Source: Amoebidium appalachense (lineage: Eukaryota > Ichthyosporea). Taken from it: a stretch of DNA of 64,000 nucleotides. Made by a program: the position numbers and the translations under genes. The stretch is from contig CAVNZM010000018.1 in the NCBI GenBank assembly GCA_963693365.1, forward strand, positions 868,001 through 932,000, in the 5' to 3' direction. The notes beneath the pieces are model-generated. The model was not told the DNA's origin. It saw only the letters and a list, made by a program, of their open reading frames with translations, and searched no databases. Shown here piece after piece: positions 53,538-64,000 of this stretch; position 1 is the stretch's first letter; every line of letters begins with the position of its first letter.

Positions 53538-54597
53538 ACACCCCCCCAGCTGATACCGCAGGTGTCTGCACTCAACCCGGCCACCACGGCCTTCCCCCTT
53601 GTGCTTGTGCTTGCCATGACAGCAATCAAGGACGGTGTGGATGACTATGTATGTATGTGTGGGGGGGGGGGGGGGGGGGGGGGAGGGGGGACTGACTTGA
53701 TCGGGTGTAGAAACGGCACCAGAGCGACAAGCAGATCAACACACGTGCAGTGGAGGTCCTGAGGGGGGACAGGTGCGGGCATGCTGCACTCAGGCGGGGG
53801 GGGGGGGGGGGGGGGGGGGGGAGGATGGGTCTGGGAGGGAGGTGTACTAAGTGATTGTGCAGCTGGGAGGAGGTGGAGTGGCAGGACGTATGTGTGGGGG
53901 ACATAGTGCGCATGGAGGGGGGAGACATGGTGCCCTGCGACATGCTGCTGCTGGCCAGCGCACTGCCACAGGGATTGGCATATGTGGACACGGCTGAGCT
54001 GGACGGGTAGGGGGAGATGGGGGGGGCCTGCATGTGCCTGTGTGTGTGCCTGCATGTGCCCGTGTGTGTGCCTGCATGTGCCTGTGTGTGTGCCTGCATG
54101 TGCCCGTGTGTGTGCCTGCATGTGCCCGTGTGTATGCCTGCATGTGCCCGTGTGTGCGCCTGCATGTGCCCGTGTGTGTGCCTGCATGTGCCCGTGTGTG
54201 CGCCTGCATGTGCCCGTGTGTGTGCCTGCATGTGCCCGTGTGTGCGCCTGCATGTGCCCGTGTGTGCGCCTGCACGTGCTCTTCCTAGGCTGTAGGGCAG
54301 TGTGTGGTATGCAGGCAGGCCTTGCACGTGACCATGAACCACTCAGGGAGAGCAACCTCAAGACCAGGCAGGCCCTCCGCAGCACCTGGCAGACCCTGAC
54401 CACCCCTGAGGCCCTGGCTGCTTTCAGAGGTAAGGGCGGGGGGGGGGGACAGAGTGTTGTGGTGTGTAAGGAAGTGCGGCGTGGAAGAGAATGTGGGACG
54501 AGGTGATAAGTTGGGAGCATGTCTGTGTGTGCCTGAGCGTTTGTGTTTCCTCTTTCTTTCTTTCTTTTGTACGTGCATGTTTTTTTTTTGTTTGTTT

Positions 54598-54628
<31 letters not shown>

Positions 54629-55871
54629 GGGGAGGAGGGGAGGGGGGAGGGGGGGGGGAGACCTAGCTGATTTTTTGTTGGCAATGCAGCGGTGATGGTG
54701 TGTGAGCCGCCCAACCCTGAGCTGCACCAGTTCAGCGGCAAGCTCATCGACATCACAAGCGGCGCCACGGAGCCGTTGGACAACAGCTGTGTGCTGCTGA
54801 GGGTGCGCATGATTGGCTGGGCATAAGTCATAGGGCTGATGTGATTGGCTGGGCATAGGGCATATGGCTGATGTGATTGGCTGGGCTTAAGTCATAGGGC
54901 TGATGTGATTGGCTGGGCATAGGGCATAGGGCTGATGTGATTGGCAGGGCATGGCACTGCGCAACACCTCGTGGTGTGTGGGGTTGGCCTTCTTCACTGG
55001 CCACGACACCAAGCTGATGATGAACACCAGTGGCACACGCTTCAAGCGCACAAAGGCGTGTAGCCCCCGTCCCCCCCCCCCCCCCCCCCCCCCCCCCGGC
55101 CACACACACACACACCTGCCCCCCCTGCCCCCTCCCCCCCCCCCCCCTTTTTTTTTCTTTCTGCTGACCCACCTGTTACCAGATCGACCTGCAGGTCAAC
55201 CGGCTGATTGTGGCCATCTTTGGCATCCTGGCTGCAATCAGTCTGCTCTCGGCTATCATGGCAGGCCTGTGGGCAAGTGGTACGTGCACCTGCATGCGGG
55301 GTGGATGGGAATGGGGGTGGAGGGGATTTTTTCCCAATTTTTGATGGAAAGGGGGGTGTCCTTTATATGAGGATGTATATGAATGGAGGGATTCGTTCCC
55401 TGACTGGTTTTGATTGTATGGAGGTCGTGTGTCTTTAATAATGTACCGGAGGGGGGGGGGGGGGAAGGATCATACGTGGGAGTTGGTGAGTGTGTGTGGT
55501 CTGTGCACTCCGAACATGGCATGGTGGCAGGGACTGACGGTGTGCACGTGCAGGCACAGGCAAAGGGTTTGAGGCCTATCTGCCCGTGGATGCAGACCTC
55601 AACACACCGGTCAAGATCGGGCTGGTGTCCTTCTTCACCTTTGTCATCCTCTACAGCACCCTCGTGCCCATCTCCCTCTATGTGTCTGTCGAGTTCATCA
55701 GGTAGTGTGCATAGTGCAAGGTGTGGGGTGTGGGTGCCCAGACAGAGCCAAGTAGGCAAGCTGCTGATAGGGGTGCAGGCTGGGCCAGAGTTTTCTGATC
55801 GACTGGGACCTGCGCATGTACCACGCACCAACAAACACCCCGGCATGTGCACGCACAACTACCCTGAACGA

Positions 55872-55936
<65 letters not shown>

Positions 55937-56268
55937 TGTGCGCGGGTGTGTGCGGGTGTGAGCGTGTGCACATTTGTGTTTCTGTGTAGGTGCCGGGAGA
56001 GACTGACTATCACGTTGCTGGGGGTGCAGAGCTTGGGCAGATCGAGTACGTGTTCTCAGACAAGACCGGCACCCTGACCCAGAACGTCATGCGCTTCCAG
56101 CAGTGCAGCATCAACGGTACTCGCGCGCGTGTGTGTGTGTGTGGAGGGGGGGATGATTCAGGGGGCTGACGGGGGGGGGCACAGGAGTGGTTTATGGCAA
56201 GGGGGAGACCGAGGCGAGCGCGGGGGCAGCCATGTGCAAGGGAAAGGTGTGCGTGTGTGTGTGTGTGT

Positions 56269-56350
<82 letters not shown>

Positions 56351-59300
56351 CCGTGCCCGTGCCCGTGCCCGTGCTTGCGTGCTTGAGTGCATGCGTGCGT
56401 GCGTGCTGCGCGTGTGTCCGCATATGTCGATGTTTTGTGTGTGCCGTGTCTGTTAGTGTGCGTGTCTGGTTCTGCGTGTGTTTGGGTGGTGTGTGTGTGT
56501 GCATGCATGGTGAATATTAGAGTATTGAATGATATCTTCCACAGAAGCACCAGGGCAATGAGACCTTGCAGGCAGCAGACTTCAGCTTCAACCCCCACCA
56601 CGACCCCTCTTTTGTGTTCTACGACCAGTCATTGGTCGACAGGGCCAGCCAGGGGGACCAGCACGTGACGTCATTCTTCAGACTGCTGGCCCTGTGCCAC
56701 ACCGTGCAGTGCGAGGGTAGGAGGGGGGAGGGGGTGTGTGTATGGATGGAGGGCCTTTGGAGGGAAGAATGGCTGGGGGATCATATGGGCGGATGTGTAT
56801 GGTGGGGGGGGCAGGTGAGTGTGGCATGTGGTGTTGGGCTGGGTGCTGTGTGGCTGATTAGTGTTGCCGTGCAGAGAGAGCAGATGGGCGGCTGCACTAT
56901 GCAGCTGAGAGCCCAGACGAGGCAGCCCTGGTCACAGCAGCAAAGGAGTTTGGCTGTGTGTACAAGGCTAGGACACAGAATAGCCTGAGCATAGAGGTGC
57001 ACGGGGGTGGGGGAGACATACGAGCTACTGCACGTGATTGAGTTCAACAGCGACAGAAAGAGAATGAGTGTCGTGCTGAGGACTAGAGAGGGCAGTATCT
57101 GGCTGCTGACTAAGGGTGCGTGGGTGGGTGTGTACACGTGTCTATATGTGAGCGTATTTGTGCACATATGTGGTTGCATGCACATGTGTACATGTGAGCG
57201 TGTTTGTGTGCATGCACGTGCGTACACGTGAGCGTATTTGTGCACATGTGTGTGTGCATGCACCTGTCTACATGTGAGCGTACTTGTGCATGTGTGTGTG
57301 TGCATGCACACATGTGCATGTGAGCGTATTTGTGCACGTATGTGTGTATATGCACGTGTGTACATATGAGTGCATTTGTGGATATGTGTATGTGCATGCA
57401 CATGTGTACATGTGAGTGTGTTTGTGTGCATGCACGTGTGTACATGTGAGCGTATTTGTGCACACGTGTGTGTGCATGCACGTGTGTACATGTGAGTGTA
57501 TTTTTGCGTGTGTGTGTGTGCATGCACGTGCGTACATGTGAGCGTATTTGTGCACACGTGTGTGCATGCACGTGCGTACATGTTAGCGTATTTGTGCACA
57601 CGTGTGTGTGCATGCACGTGTGTACATGTGAGCATATTTTTGCGTGTGTGTGTGTGCATGCACGTGTGTACATGTGAGCGTATTTGTGCACATGTTTGTG
57701 TTTATACACGCGGGTACATGTGAGCATATTTGTGCACGTGTGTGTGTGTGTATGCACATGTGCAGATGTGAGCTCGTGGTTACATGTAGGTGTGCACATG
57801 TGGACATGTGGTGGTGCCAGCACCTGGGTAGACGTGTGTGCAAGCTTGTATATGTCTGCGTACACATGCATCTGTGTACGGGGTGCATGTGCTTATGTGC
57901 TTTGTGTGTACGTGCGCAGGGCATGCATTTGTGCTGTGTGTGTACCCTTGCAGTGCACGTTCTATCCCTTCTACCTCTATATCTGTGCCGTGACGCTACT
58001 CTCCCATTAGGGGCCGACAGTGTGATGTTCCCCCGGCTGGCCATCAGCAAGGCAATGGCCGACACCACCGACCAGCAGCTGGAGGCCTTTGCAACCATAG
58101 GCCTGAGAACCCTGGTGCGTGTGTTTGGGGGGGGGGGGGGGGGGGGGGGGGTTGTTGGGGGGGGGGGGGGGGTAGAGTTGTCGTGCACAGTGAGGGTAGG
58201 TAGACACACCGGAGTGTGTCACTGCTGTGTAAGAGCACGGAGGTGGATGGGTGCATGTATGTGTGCACATACGTGCCTGCACATGCAATCTGTGTGGCCC
58301 CTCTAACATAGTTGCAGGTTCTTGGCCAGCGGGTGATCCCCCCGGATGAGTATGCACGGTGGGCGAGGGACTACCAGGCAGCTAGGCTGCAGCTGGAGGA
58401 TAGGGCCGCAAAGGGTGTGTGTGTGTTTTTGTGTGTGTGTGTGTGTGTGTGTCTGTGGTGGCTGTTGTGTGCAGCGCGTCTTGACGTGGGTGGGTGGATG
58501 TGACTGGGTGGAAGTGTGTGTGTCTGTTTGTTGCTTTTTCATGCGCGGGTTGGTTGAGGCTATGCATGTGGCTAAGGGATGAGGGGAGGGGAGGGAGGCA
58601 GGGTAGGTGTATGTGCAGGCGTAAGCCGGTGTCTGTGTGAGCTGGCACTGTTTGTTCTGTGTGCACGTGCAGCCAGTGCCCACATGCCCGCACGTGCTGC
58701 CAGTGCCCACATGCGCCCATGTGCAGCCAGTGCCCACATGCGCTCATGTGCAGCCAGTGCCCACATGCGCTCACGTGCAGCCAGTGCCCACATGCGCTCA
58801 CGTGCAGCCAGTGCCCACATGCCCGCACGTGCAGCCAGTGCCCACATGCCCGCACGTGCAGCCAGTGCCCACATGCCCGCACGTGCAGCCAGTGCCCACA
58901 TGCCCGCACGTGCAGCCAGTGCCCACATGCCCGCACGTGCAGCCAGTGCCCACATGCGCTCACGTGCAGCCAGTGCCCACATGCGCTCACGTGCAGCCAG
59001 TGCCCACATGCCCGCACGTGCAGCCAGTGCCCACATGCGCTCGCGTGCAGCCAGTGCCCACATGCGCTCGCGTGCAGCCAGTGCCCACATGCGCTCACGT
59101 GCAGCCAGTGCCCACATGCCCTCGCGTGCAGCCAGTGCCCACATGCCCTCGCGTGCAGCCAGTGCCCACATGCCCTCACGTGCAGCCAGTGCTCACATTG
59201 CCCACCCGCAGTGGATGCCGTGGCCGAGCGGCTGGAGACCAACCTGGACCTTGTGGGGGTGACGGCCATCGAGGACAGGCTGCAGGCCGGTGTGCCCACG

Positions 59301-60620
59301 GCTATAGCAAACCTGCGCAGGGCACACATCAAAGTCTGGGTAGGGGGGTGGGTGGGTGTGTAGGGGGGGAAGATACAGAAGGGAGAGCTGATTGGGTGTG
59401 GCAGGTGCTGACTGGGGACAAGCAAGAGACGGCCATCAACATTGGATTCTCGTGCAGACTGCTGGCCAATGACATGCAGGTATGGAGGGGGGGAGGGGGA
59501 TGGGGGGGGGAGGGGGATGGAGGGTAAGTGGACTGACGGTGGCACAGATCTACATAGTCAATGAGAGGACAAGAGACACCGTGGAGAGCCAGCTGCTGGC
59601 CGTGCAAGAGCAGGTGGGGCGCATGCGGTGCATGGGGGCTTACTGCATGCATGTGTGTGCCTGCACTGACTAGCATGCACGTGTGCTGCCTGCACTGACT
59701 AGCATGCATGTGTGTGCCTGCACTGACTAGCATGCATGTGTGTGCCTGCACTGACTAGCATGCGTGTGTGCCTGCACTGGCTAGCATGCATGTGTGTTCC
59801 TGCACTGGCTAGCATGCGTGCGTGTGCCTATTAGCATGCACGTGTGTGCCTATTAGCATGTGTGTGTGTGCCTGCACTAACTAGCATGCGTGTGTGTGCC
59901 TATTAGCATGCATGTATGTGCCTGCTCTGACTAGCATGCATGTGTGTGCCTATTAGCATGCTTGTGTGTGCCTATTAGCGTGCATGTGTGTTCCTGCACT
60001 GACTAGCATGCATGTGTGTGCCTATTAGCATGCATGTGTGTGCCTATTAGCATGTGTGTGTGTGCCTGCACTAACTAGCATGCGTGTGTGTGCCTACTAG
60101 CATGCATGTATGTGCCTGCACTAACTAGCATGCGTGTGTGCCTATTAGCATGCATGTGTGTGCCTGCACTGACTAGCGTGCATGTGTGTGCCTACACTGA
60201 CTAGCCTGCATGTGTGTGCCTGCACTGGCATGCATGTGTGCCCCTGCCCTAGCATGCACATGTGCCCCCATCACCCCCCTAACTGGCTACCCTCCAGCTG
60301 GACCTACAACCCACGGTGGACAAGGCATTGGTCATTGACGGCACAGCACTGGCATTTGCGGTGGGTGCAGGGGTTGGGTGGATTCATAGGGCATAGTGGG
60401 TCTAGTGGCTGGGTGGGTTTATAAGGCATGGTGGGTGGGTCTAGTGGCTGGGTGGGTATGTAGGACATAGTTGGGTGCTGACCTTGAGCAGCTGGAGGAG
60501 GATGTGCGGCTGCTGCTGCTTGCGGTTACTGAGCGGTGCCAGAGTGTGGTGTGCTGCAGAGTTAGCCCCCTGCAGAAGGCTTTGGTCGTGCGCCTGGTCA
60601 AGGACAACAGGGGGGTACGT

Positions 60621-60654
<34 letters not shown>

Positions 60655-60752
60655 GGGTTGCTGACTGGCAGAAACAGGCCATCACTCTTGCAATCGGTGA
60701 TGGAGCCAACGACGTGAGCATGATCCAGGTGTGGGTGTGGGTGGGTGTGTGT

Positions 60753-60795
<43 letters not shown>

Positions 60796-63541
60796 TGTGT
60801 GTTTGTGTGTGTGAGTGTGCGTGCGTGTGTGGGAGGACGGGGGAGGGGGGGGCGCTGTGGGTGTGGCATGTGTGTGCATGTTTGGGTGCGTGTGCGTGAG
60901 TGTGTGCGTGTGTGCGTGCATGTGTGTGTGCGTGCAGTGTGCGTGTGGGTGTGCGAGTTCGTGGGTGGGTGGTTGGGGGGGGAGAACATAGTGGTGTGGT
61001 GGCGGTAGGCGGGTAAGGAAGGATACATAAGGCAGGGGGTATGATGGTACTAAATGAAACAACAGAATGCACACATTGGGGTGGGCATCAGCGGCCTGGA
61101 GGGCAGACAGGCTGTGCTGGCATCGGACTACAGGTGGGGGATAGGGGGGGGGGAGGGGGGGGGGGGGGGGGGGGGGGGGGCGGGGTGCTGGATGAGGAGA
61201 GCAGGGAAAGGACGTGCATTAAGGAAGGGCGGAGGGGGGAAGGCACAAAAGTGGTTATCTGTTGAGGGCCCGGGGGGGGGGGGGGGAGGGGGGGGGAAGG
61301 GGGGACGACTCGGAGCAATGGTGAGAGGTGAGCTTAGGAAGGGGTGAGGGTGGGGGGAGGGGGGAAGGGCACGAATATATTTTGTCTGGGTACTACATGA
61401 GTGTGGTTGTTTTATGCAAATGGATGACCTGATGTGCGGCCAATCACCTGTTGCTTTATCAAACTGGTGGCTCACCAGGTGATTTAACTTATTGGTCTGA
61501 TCCAATCATGCAAATATAAAACCCCTATGGGGTGTATGGTTTCGCGTGATACCCCATGCGCAGAATCGAGTGCTTTTCATTTGAGACCCTCGCAATAATG
61601 GCAGAACTTGTTTTCTTGCTAAGTTGAGCATATGGCTGCATTTGTTGGGGCACAGACTGCACAACCATGTTGGTGCGCATCATGTGCCGTACAATGGCAA
61701 CGATAGAGACACCCTGTAGGGTCACAGGCAAGCATGCCTGCCTCCCTGTCCCCCACTTTTCTTTCCCTGACTGTGCCTGTCTCGTCCCCCCCCCCCCCCC
61801 AGCATTGCGCAGTTCCGCTATCTTGAGCGTCTGCTGCTTGTGCATGGGCGCTGGTCGTACCTGCGCATGTGCCGGTTTCTGGCCTACTTCTTCTACAAGA
61901 ACTTTGCCTGCACCCTGTGCCAGGTGCATGCCCCTGCCTGCCTGGGCTCTATTGGTGTGTGTATGTGCTGATATGTGTGCAGCTGTTCTTTGCCATCTAC
62001 AGCGGGTGGAGTGGGCAGACCATCTTCGATGCCTGGTACCTGACCTTCTACAACGTCATCTTCACAGCCGTGCCCGTCATGGCCGCAGGTGCATATTTTG
62101 GCTTTCTAGAGGGGGGAGGGGGGGGGGTAGGGGGGAGGGGGGGTTGCTGATTGTTTCCTGGGGGGGTGTAGGGATGTTTGAGCAGGACGTCAATGACCGC
62201 ACGTGCATGCTCTACCCCACCCTGTACCGGGCAGGCCAGCTGGTAACTAACTGCCCCCACATGCATGCACTGACTGTGTGATCTCCACCATGCCCCACAC
62301 ACTATGGTGGCATGCAGCTGACCGTTGCTGCAGGACGCATTCTTCAACGGGCGCATCTTTGCAATGTCCCTGCTCAAGGGGGTCTACCATGCAGCTGTGT
62401 GCTTCTATGTGCCCTACGGTGCTGCCGGTATGATGTACACACACGCAAACACATATGCATGCACGCATGCAAGCACGCACACATGCATGAGCGCACGAAC
62501 ACACGCGCACACAGAGGCATGCACACACAGAGGCACACACACACAGACGCGCGCCTCACACACACACCGACACATACACAGGCATATACAGCGGCACACA
62601 CATGCATACACACACAAACATGCCACACATGCAGCACACATGCACAAACATGCGCACACACACACATGTACACACGCACACATACACACACGCACACTAC
62701 GTCCAGGCCTGCAACCCCAATCCACTGACTGCCTGCCCTCTGCAGGGGACTTGGCGCTGCCGTCAGGCCCAGCAGCAGGATTCCAGTGGCTGGGGGTGCT
62801 GATATCGGCATGTGTGGTGGTGCGTGGGGGGGGGGGGGGGGGGGGGGGAGCAGCATGGGTTCAGGCAGTGACCACTGTTTCAGGTGGTGGTCAACATCCA
62901 GATAGCACTGGACATGTTCCGCTGGACCGTGCTGAACCACGTGTGCATCTGGCTGAGCATGGCCAGCTGGTGGATCTTTGCCTGGTTCCAGTACGGCATG
63001 CCAGGCTACATCGTGCCGGTGGGCTTCTTTGGTGCGTATAGGCACCCTGTTGAGTGGTGGGGAGGGGGGGTGGATGCTGACGTGTGTGCAGGGGTGATGA
63101 GTACATCCCAGGGGCAGGTCACATGGTGGGCCGCACTGGTGCTGACATGCACCGCAGCAATCATCCCTGTCTACGCCTACAAGGTGTGTGTGTGCGTGTG
63201 TGTGGTGGGGTGGGTGCATGTGCTGTGGGCTGACACGTGGAGGTAGTTCTTTCTGCTGTACTTCTTCCCCACACCCATCGACATAGTGCGGGAGATTGCC
63301 TATCTCAGCCGCAAGGCAAGGCCTGACACAACAACAACAACGGCCGTCCACCTCCCCCCGGCACAGTCATCGAGCCAGGTGGGCATGGTGGTGGGGTGGG
63401 GGGCATGCATATTGGGTGGGGGGAGGATGGGTGGGCTGGGGTCGACTCAGGGAGGCAGCATGAGTGCAGGGGGAGTGGGTTGGCGGTGTGTAGTGGCCAT
63501 GTTTGGCTGATGGAAGGCTGAGGCTGCAGAGAGGAAGATGA
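51961..63541 (+). CDS. ATP8B: P4-ATPase phospholipid flippase, ATP8B type
   Basis: Flips phospholipids to the cytosolic leaflet, normally with a CDC50 subunit. 35 exons, about 1319 residues: 51961-52554, 52608-52694, 53282-53353, 53416-53457, 53550-53648, 53711-53772, 53863-54006, 54347-54429, 54690-54802, 54948-55055, 55183-55279, 55554-55701, 55779-55873, 56030-56116, 56185-56246, 56545-56716, 56875-57115, 58011-58114, 58318-58414, 59212-59339, 59405-59479, 59548-59613, 60298-60360, 60471-60614, 60672-60728, 61066-61133, 61803-61923, 61983-62088, 62172-62242, 62334-62427, 62746-62819, 62884-63031, 63092-63183, 63247-63378, 63530-63541. Landmarks: [50 protein letters not shown] (P4 PISL), phosphorylated Asp in [11 protein letters not shown] (56059-56061), [82 protein letters not shown]. 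Phases agree except in exon 17 (two five-G runs, 57003-57013). The residues near LIPQVS and RLGQS favour ATP8B. The last exon (RGR, stop) is the least certain. Confidence 0.92.
52723..53110 (+). repeat. 28 bp minisatellite in P4 ATPase intron 2, about 13 copies
   Basis: The unit, of the form GCCTATGTGCCCACACCCCC plus CACACTTT, recurs every 28 bp. Confidence 0.95.
53459..53537 (+). repeat. (CCTG)n tetranucleotide in P4 ATPase intron 4
   Basis: About 18 units of TGCC/CCTG fill most of this short intron (53458-53549). Confidence 0.93.
54024..54285 (+). repeat. 20 bp minisatellite in P4 ATPase intron 7, about 13 copies
   Basis: The unit is TGTGTGCCTGCATGTGCCCG, with T/C variants. Confidence 0.95.
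54808..54947 (+). repeat. 36 bp repeat in P4 ATPase intron 9, about 4 copies
   Basis: Units of the form TGATTGGCTGGGCATAGGGC plus ATAGGGCTGATG fill the whole intron, and the last unit supplies the 3' splice site (ttggcag). Each unit contains an inverted CCAAT element (ATTGG). Confidence 0.9.
55874..56358 (+). repeat. (GT)n tracts in P4 ATPase introns 13 and 15
   Basis: (GT)n starts directly at the donor after 55873 and again next to the donor after 56246. Confidence 0.93.
57116..57780 (+). repeat. About 40 bp GT-rich minisatellite in P4 ATPase intron 17
   Basis: About 15 diverged units containing GCATGCACGTGTGTACATGT and GAGCGTATTTGTGCACA. The repeated ACATGTGAGCGTATTTGTG core is diagnostic. 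Confidence 0.9.
58660..59205 (+). repeat. 27 bp minisatellite in P4 ATPase intron 19, about 19 copies
   Basis: The unit is AGCCAGTGCCCACATGC plus CCGCACGTGC or CGCTCACGTGC. Because 27 is a multiple of three it stays open in all frames, producing long artefactual frames. Confidence 0.95.
59640..60260 (+). repeat. 22 and 28 bp interleaved minisatellite in P4 ATPase intron 22
   Basis: About 24 units based on TAGCATGCATGTGTGTGCCT, some followed by GCACTGAC and others by ATT, giving two interspersed unit lengths. Confidence 0.9.
61134..61802 (+). promoter_or_regulatory. P4 ATPase intron 26 with promoter-like element cluster
   Basis: After G-rich DNA (61140-61370) the intron contains octamers ATGCAAAT at 61414-61421 and 61508-61515, CCAAT at 61440 and 61502, ATTGG at 61491, TATAAAA at 61515-61521 and a 9 bp inverted repeat AATCACCTG/CAGGTGATT (61442-61450 and 61476-61484) that holds two E-boxes. 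It may be an internal promoter; no transcript can be shown. Confidence 0.35.
62428..62700 (+). repeat. CA/CATG-rich irregular repeat in P4 ATPase intron 30
   Basis: Irregular runs of ACACGCA, GCATGCA and ACACAC motifs. Confidence 0.8.
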
Positions 63542-64000
63542 GCACTGGCGTGCTGGCACTTTCTCTGTGTGCTCACCCTCATGGCCTGACAGTGCCTAGT
63601 TCGTGCTACCTGTAGAGACTGAAGCACCATCTGGTTGACAGCAATAGTCCTATCATGTTGTGTGCTTTTTTCTGATCAGAATTGCCTTGATCATCATGGA
63701 TGCATCAATCAATTCTCGCAAGTTGCCGCTTGAAACAATATACTCAACATGGCTCAGGCTGCTTCGGTTATTCATCCTGTTAAGGAGTAGAGGTTTGGCT
63801 TTGCAAAAAGTAGTGCAACGCCATTGATAGGTTGCTGTGTGGTTTTGTGGATGGGGTTGAACCGTTGGGGTTCAGGGGGCACAGGTGGTTGCGGCAGTGA
63901 GCTGGGGGTTGATTGATGTAAGAGGAAAAAAAAAAGTAATATGCTTCCACGACCCCTATTCACCTCGGTTTTTCGCTAATATTTCGGAAACCGCTAATCG
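63542..64000. other. 3' flank of the P4 ATPase gene
   Basis: No gene was recognised to the end of the window. Confidence 0.5.

Noticed and set aside
53847-54342. Cys/His-rich repeat proteins suggesting zinc or metallothionein-like domains
   Set aside because: They come from the 20 bp GT-rich intronic minisatellite of the P4 ATPase gene.
58572-59545. Three overlapping long repeat proteins on both strands
   Set aside because: They are products of the 27 bp intronic minisatellite, whose unit length is a multiple of three and so stays open in every frame. The flanking exons splice across it in phase.

Overview
This is a eukaryotic nuclear window. The genes are split into many short exons with GT-AG introns of about 50 to 900 nt. 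CCAAT and TATA promoter elements are visible, and a large share of the sequence is microsatellite and minisatellite DNA: (CA/GT)n, poly-G/poly-C, (ACGC)n and several tandem repeats of 20 to 80 bp. No bacterial operon, Shine-Dalgarno site or CRISPR array was seen. The species cannot be read from the sequence. A membrane-anchored heparanase, a KCTD-type BTB protein, MON2 and a bHLH factor would fit a unicellular relative of animals or another intron-rich protist, but this is a weak inference. All family assignments come from recognisable motifs and exon-phase consistency; no database search was run.

Layout. (1) 1-6.1 kb: a divergent pair. The 5' end of MON2 (minus strand, leaving the window at base 1) and a four-exon heparanase-like gene (plus strand) flank a promoter with an inverted CCAAT pair and a TATA box. 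(2) 6.1-27 kb: a gene-poor accessory block with a deleted piggyBac transposon, a decayed leucine-rich-repeat gene, a repeated palindrome (TGATTCACATT arms) at 17.6 and 20.8-21.05 kb, (CA)n arrays up to 1.1 kb, and a 2.8 kb inverted-repeat element at 23.66-26.44 kb. (3) 27.1-32.1 kb: a single-exon KCTD-like gene, a 300 bp (ACGC)n tract, a zinc-knuckle/AT-hook gene, and an 80 bp x 11 minisatellite that begins at that gene's stop codon. (4) 32.3-42.1 kb, minus strand: a complete P5A-type ATPase (ATP13A1/Spf1) in 38 exons. (5) 45.0-48.3 kb, minus strand: a nine-exon p32/MAM33 (C1QBP) mitochondrial matrix protein, divergent from (6) 48.8-50.9 kb, plus strand: a six-exon bHLH transcription factor. 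(7) 52.0-63.5 kb, plus strand: a 35-exon P4-ATPase lipid flippase of the ATP8B type with an unusual acidic repetitive N-terminus.

Functionally these are mostly endomembrane and organelle housekeeping genes: MON2 (Golgi/endosome traffic), P5A ATPase (ER transmembrane-helix dislocase), P4 ATPase (lipid flippase) and p32 (mitochondrial matrix). They do not form one pathway.

Two window-wide patterns stand out. First, intronic G-tracts, (GT)n tracts and composite T-tract/G-tract units mostly follow the sense strand of the host gene, often starting at the 5' splice site. Second, at seven places the otherwise clean exon phases fail by one base, almost always beside a short G/C homopolymer, which suggests under-called homopolymers rather than pseudogenes.
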